64,000 nt of DNA from Chionis minor (taxonomy: Eukaryota; Chordata; Aves; Charadriiformes; Chionididae): assembly GCA_013398295.1 (NCBI GenBank), contig VZSF01008207.1, positions 992,621 to 1,056,620 on the forward strand, given 5' to 3'. Made by a program: the position numbers and the translations under genes. Below, in pieces: positions 63,080 through 64,000 of the stretch (positions are counted from its first letter, which is position 1; each line of letters opens with the position of its first letter). The notes beneath the pieces were generated by a model. That model ran no database searches and was not told the origin of the DNA. It worked only from the letters and a program-made list of their open reading frames with translations.

Positions 63080-64000
63080 ACAAATTAAGGATTATAAATA
63101 AAAATGGCGAAAGCCAAGAGAGGGAAATGTTTTAATAGCTTGAGGATTCACGTGGACATCCTAAACATACCGTGCTCTGAAATAATCGGTTGGGTTGCGC
63201 ACCATTTACCAGTTCCTAGAACCTCTGAAGATTTGAAGGAAAAAAAAAAAAGCATTTCTTACTTGCACCACCTCACCTAATTCATATTTACAAAATTAAA
63301 TACCAGGCTGATGTTCTGTCCATCTCTGCCTAGAAGATTAGCAATTATTCCATATTTTCAAGAAGCCGTATTACAAATAGTCAGTTCTAACTAATTGCTT
63401 TAATTATTCAACCCCTGATTTAAATGCGAGTTTTTCAGCATACTGCTGGTGACTTAATTAATTGTAATTATGTACAGGTCACGTTCCAGATATATAATCT
63501 TTATAAATGATAGACAGATGAGTAACGATAGGAATCCAGATCCCCAAATACAAGTTCAGCCCCCAATTAAAGAACCGTGTGCATCCCAAATTTAAATGCT
63601 GCATAATAATTATTTCTATAAATAATAGTATCTAGAGAAGGAGCTGATGACAGAGCTGTATCCCAATAATTAGGAATGACTCCAACTTTGTTTACTATTC
63701 CCTAGAGATGCATGCCTATTGATTTTGTTTTTAAATGACCAGCTCATCCAAACACCTCAGAGTATGCTATCAAATATTCAAACTCTCTACTGCTTTTCAG
63801 AAGTACCACCATCTCTGAGAGGAGTCATTACTGTGGCTGAAGCAGTGTGTTGCCCCAATAAGGGAACCAAAACACTAACCAGCAGCACGATACATTAACA
63901 AAATTTCTCAGAGCTCTTTTCTTAATTATTGGTTCAGCAAAAGCCATTTCTGGCATAGTTTTAGCTTGGAAAAGTAAAGTTGGATATGCTGTATTTTTAA
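63080..64000. promoter_or_regulatory. AT-rich candidate conserved element block
   Basis: Immediately beyond the CpG-rich segment the composition turns AT-rich and CpG-poor, with dense homeodomain-type words: TTAATTAATTGTAATTATG at 63454-63472, ATAATAATTATTTC at 63603-63616 and CAATAATTAGG near 63665. No repeat family is seen. A 58-codon frame (63104-63280) lies at the left edge and is discussed in the findings. The texture is that of a developmental enhancer cluster and is unverified. Confidence 0.4.

Noticed and set aside
1..64000. CRISPR arrays, bacterial operons, riboswitches or attachment sites
   Set aside because: No regularly spaced direct repeats and no prokaryotic gene organisation; the repeats are those of a bird genome.

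Overview
The window is nuclear DNA from a bird, probably a neoavian rather than a galliform. The diagnostic content is CR1 (chicken repeat 1) LINE copies that end in the ATTCTATG-type 3' octamer repeat instead of poly(A), together with one solo endogenous-retrovirus LTR of a type I recognise from many bird genomes. No host protein-coding exon, tRNA, rRNA, CRISPR array or bacterial-type operon can be supported on either strand. Base composition is AT-rich overall with a few GC/CpG-rich patches. Four single ambiguous bases (4742, 5647, 29062, 35642) fall in or beside low-complexity runs, as expected of a draft assembly.

Layout. 1-2.2 kb is AT-rich sequence ending in a CpG-rich patch. 2.2-2.8 kb is the solo LTR, with a visible CRE and TATA box. 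2.8-16.9 kb is unique non-coding sequence with a long poly(A) tract, a (GT)n tract, a G16 run, a CpG-rich patch at 7.4-7.9 kb and a short ancient repeat at 8.9 kb. 16.9 kb holds a short CR1 tail. 17.1-19.9 kb is AT-rich, and 19.9-20.3 kb is a much older, degraded CR1-like copy. 21.7-24.5 kb is the longest CR1 copy (minus strand), with remnants of the endonuclease and reverse transcriptase; a second minus-strand CR1 tail follows at 24.6-24.85 kb. 24.9-36.4 kb is unique sequence with a GC-rich patch at 30.2-31.1 kb. 36.5-38.6 kb holds two CR1 copies lying 5' end to 5' end. 38.7-59.2 kb is unique sequence with stretches that look like conserved non-coding elements, 59.3 kb carries another CR1 tail, and 61.4-64 kb combines a CpG-island-like segment (62.5-63.05 kb) with homeodomain-site-rich AT sequence.

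Interpretation. This is most simply a gene desert or a very long intron or flank: sparse repeats, no exons, and several AT-rich segments dense in TAAT, POU/octamer and similar motifs. The mobile elements are all dead: every reverse-transcriptase-bearing CR1 copy has a damaged catalytic motif and several frame breaks, and the LTR has no internal viral genes beside it. I found no convincing new biological system. The most testable leads are the inverted CR1 pair, the LTR promoter, the CpG-island/AT-rich junction at the right end, and the candidate conserved elements. Conservation statements are judgements by eye, because no alignment could be run.
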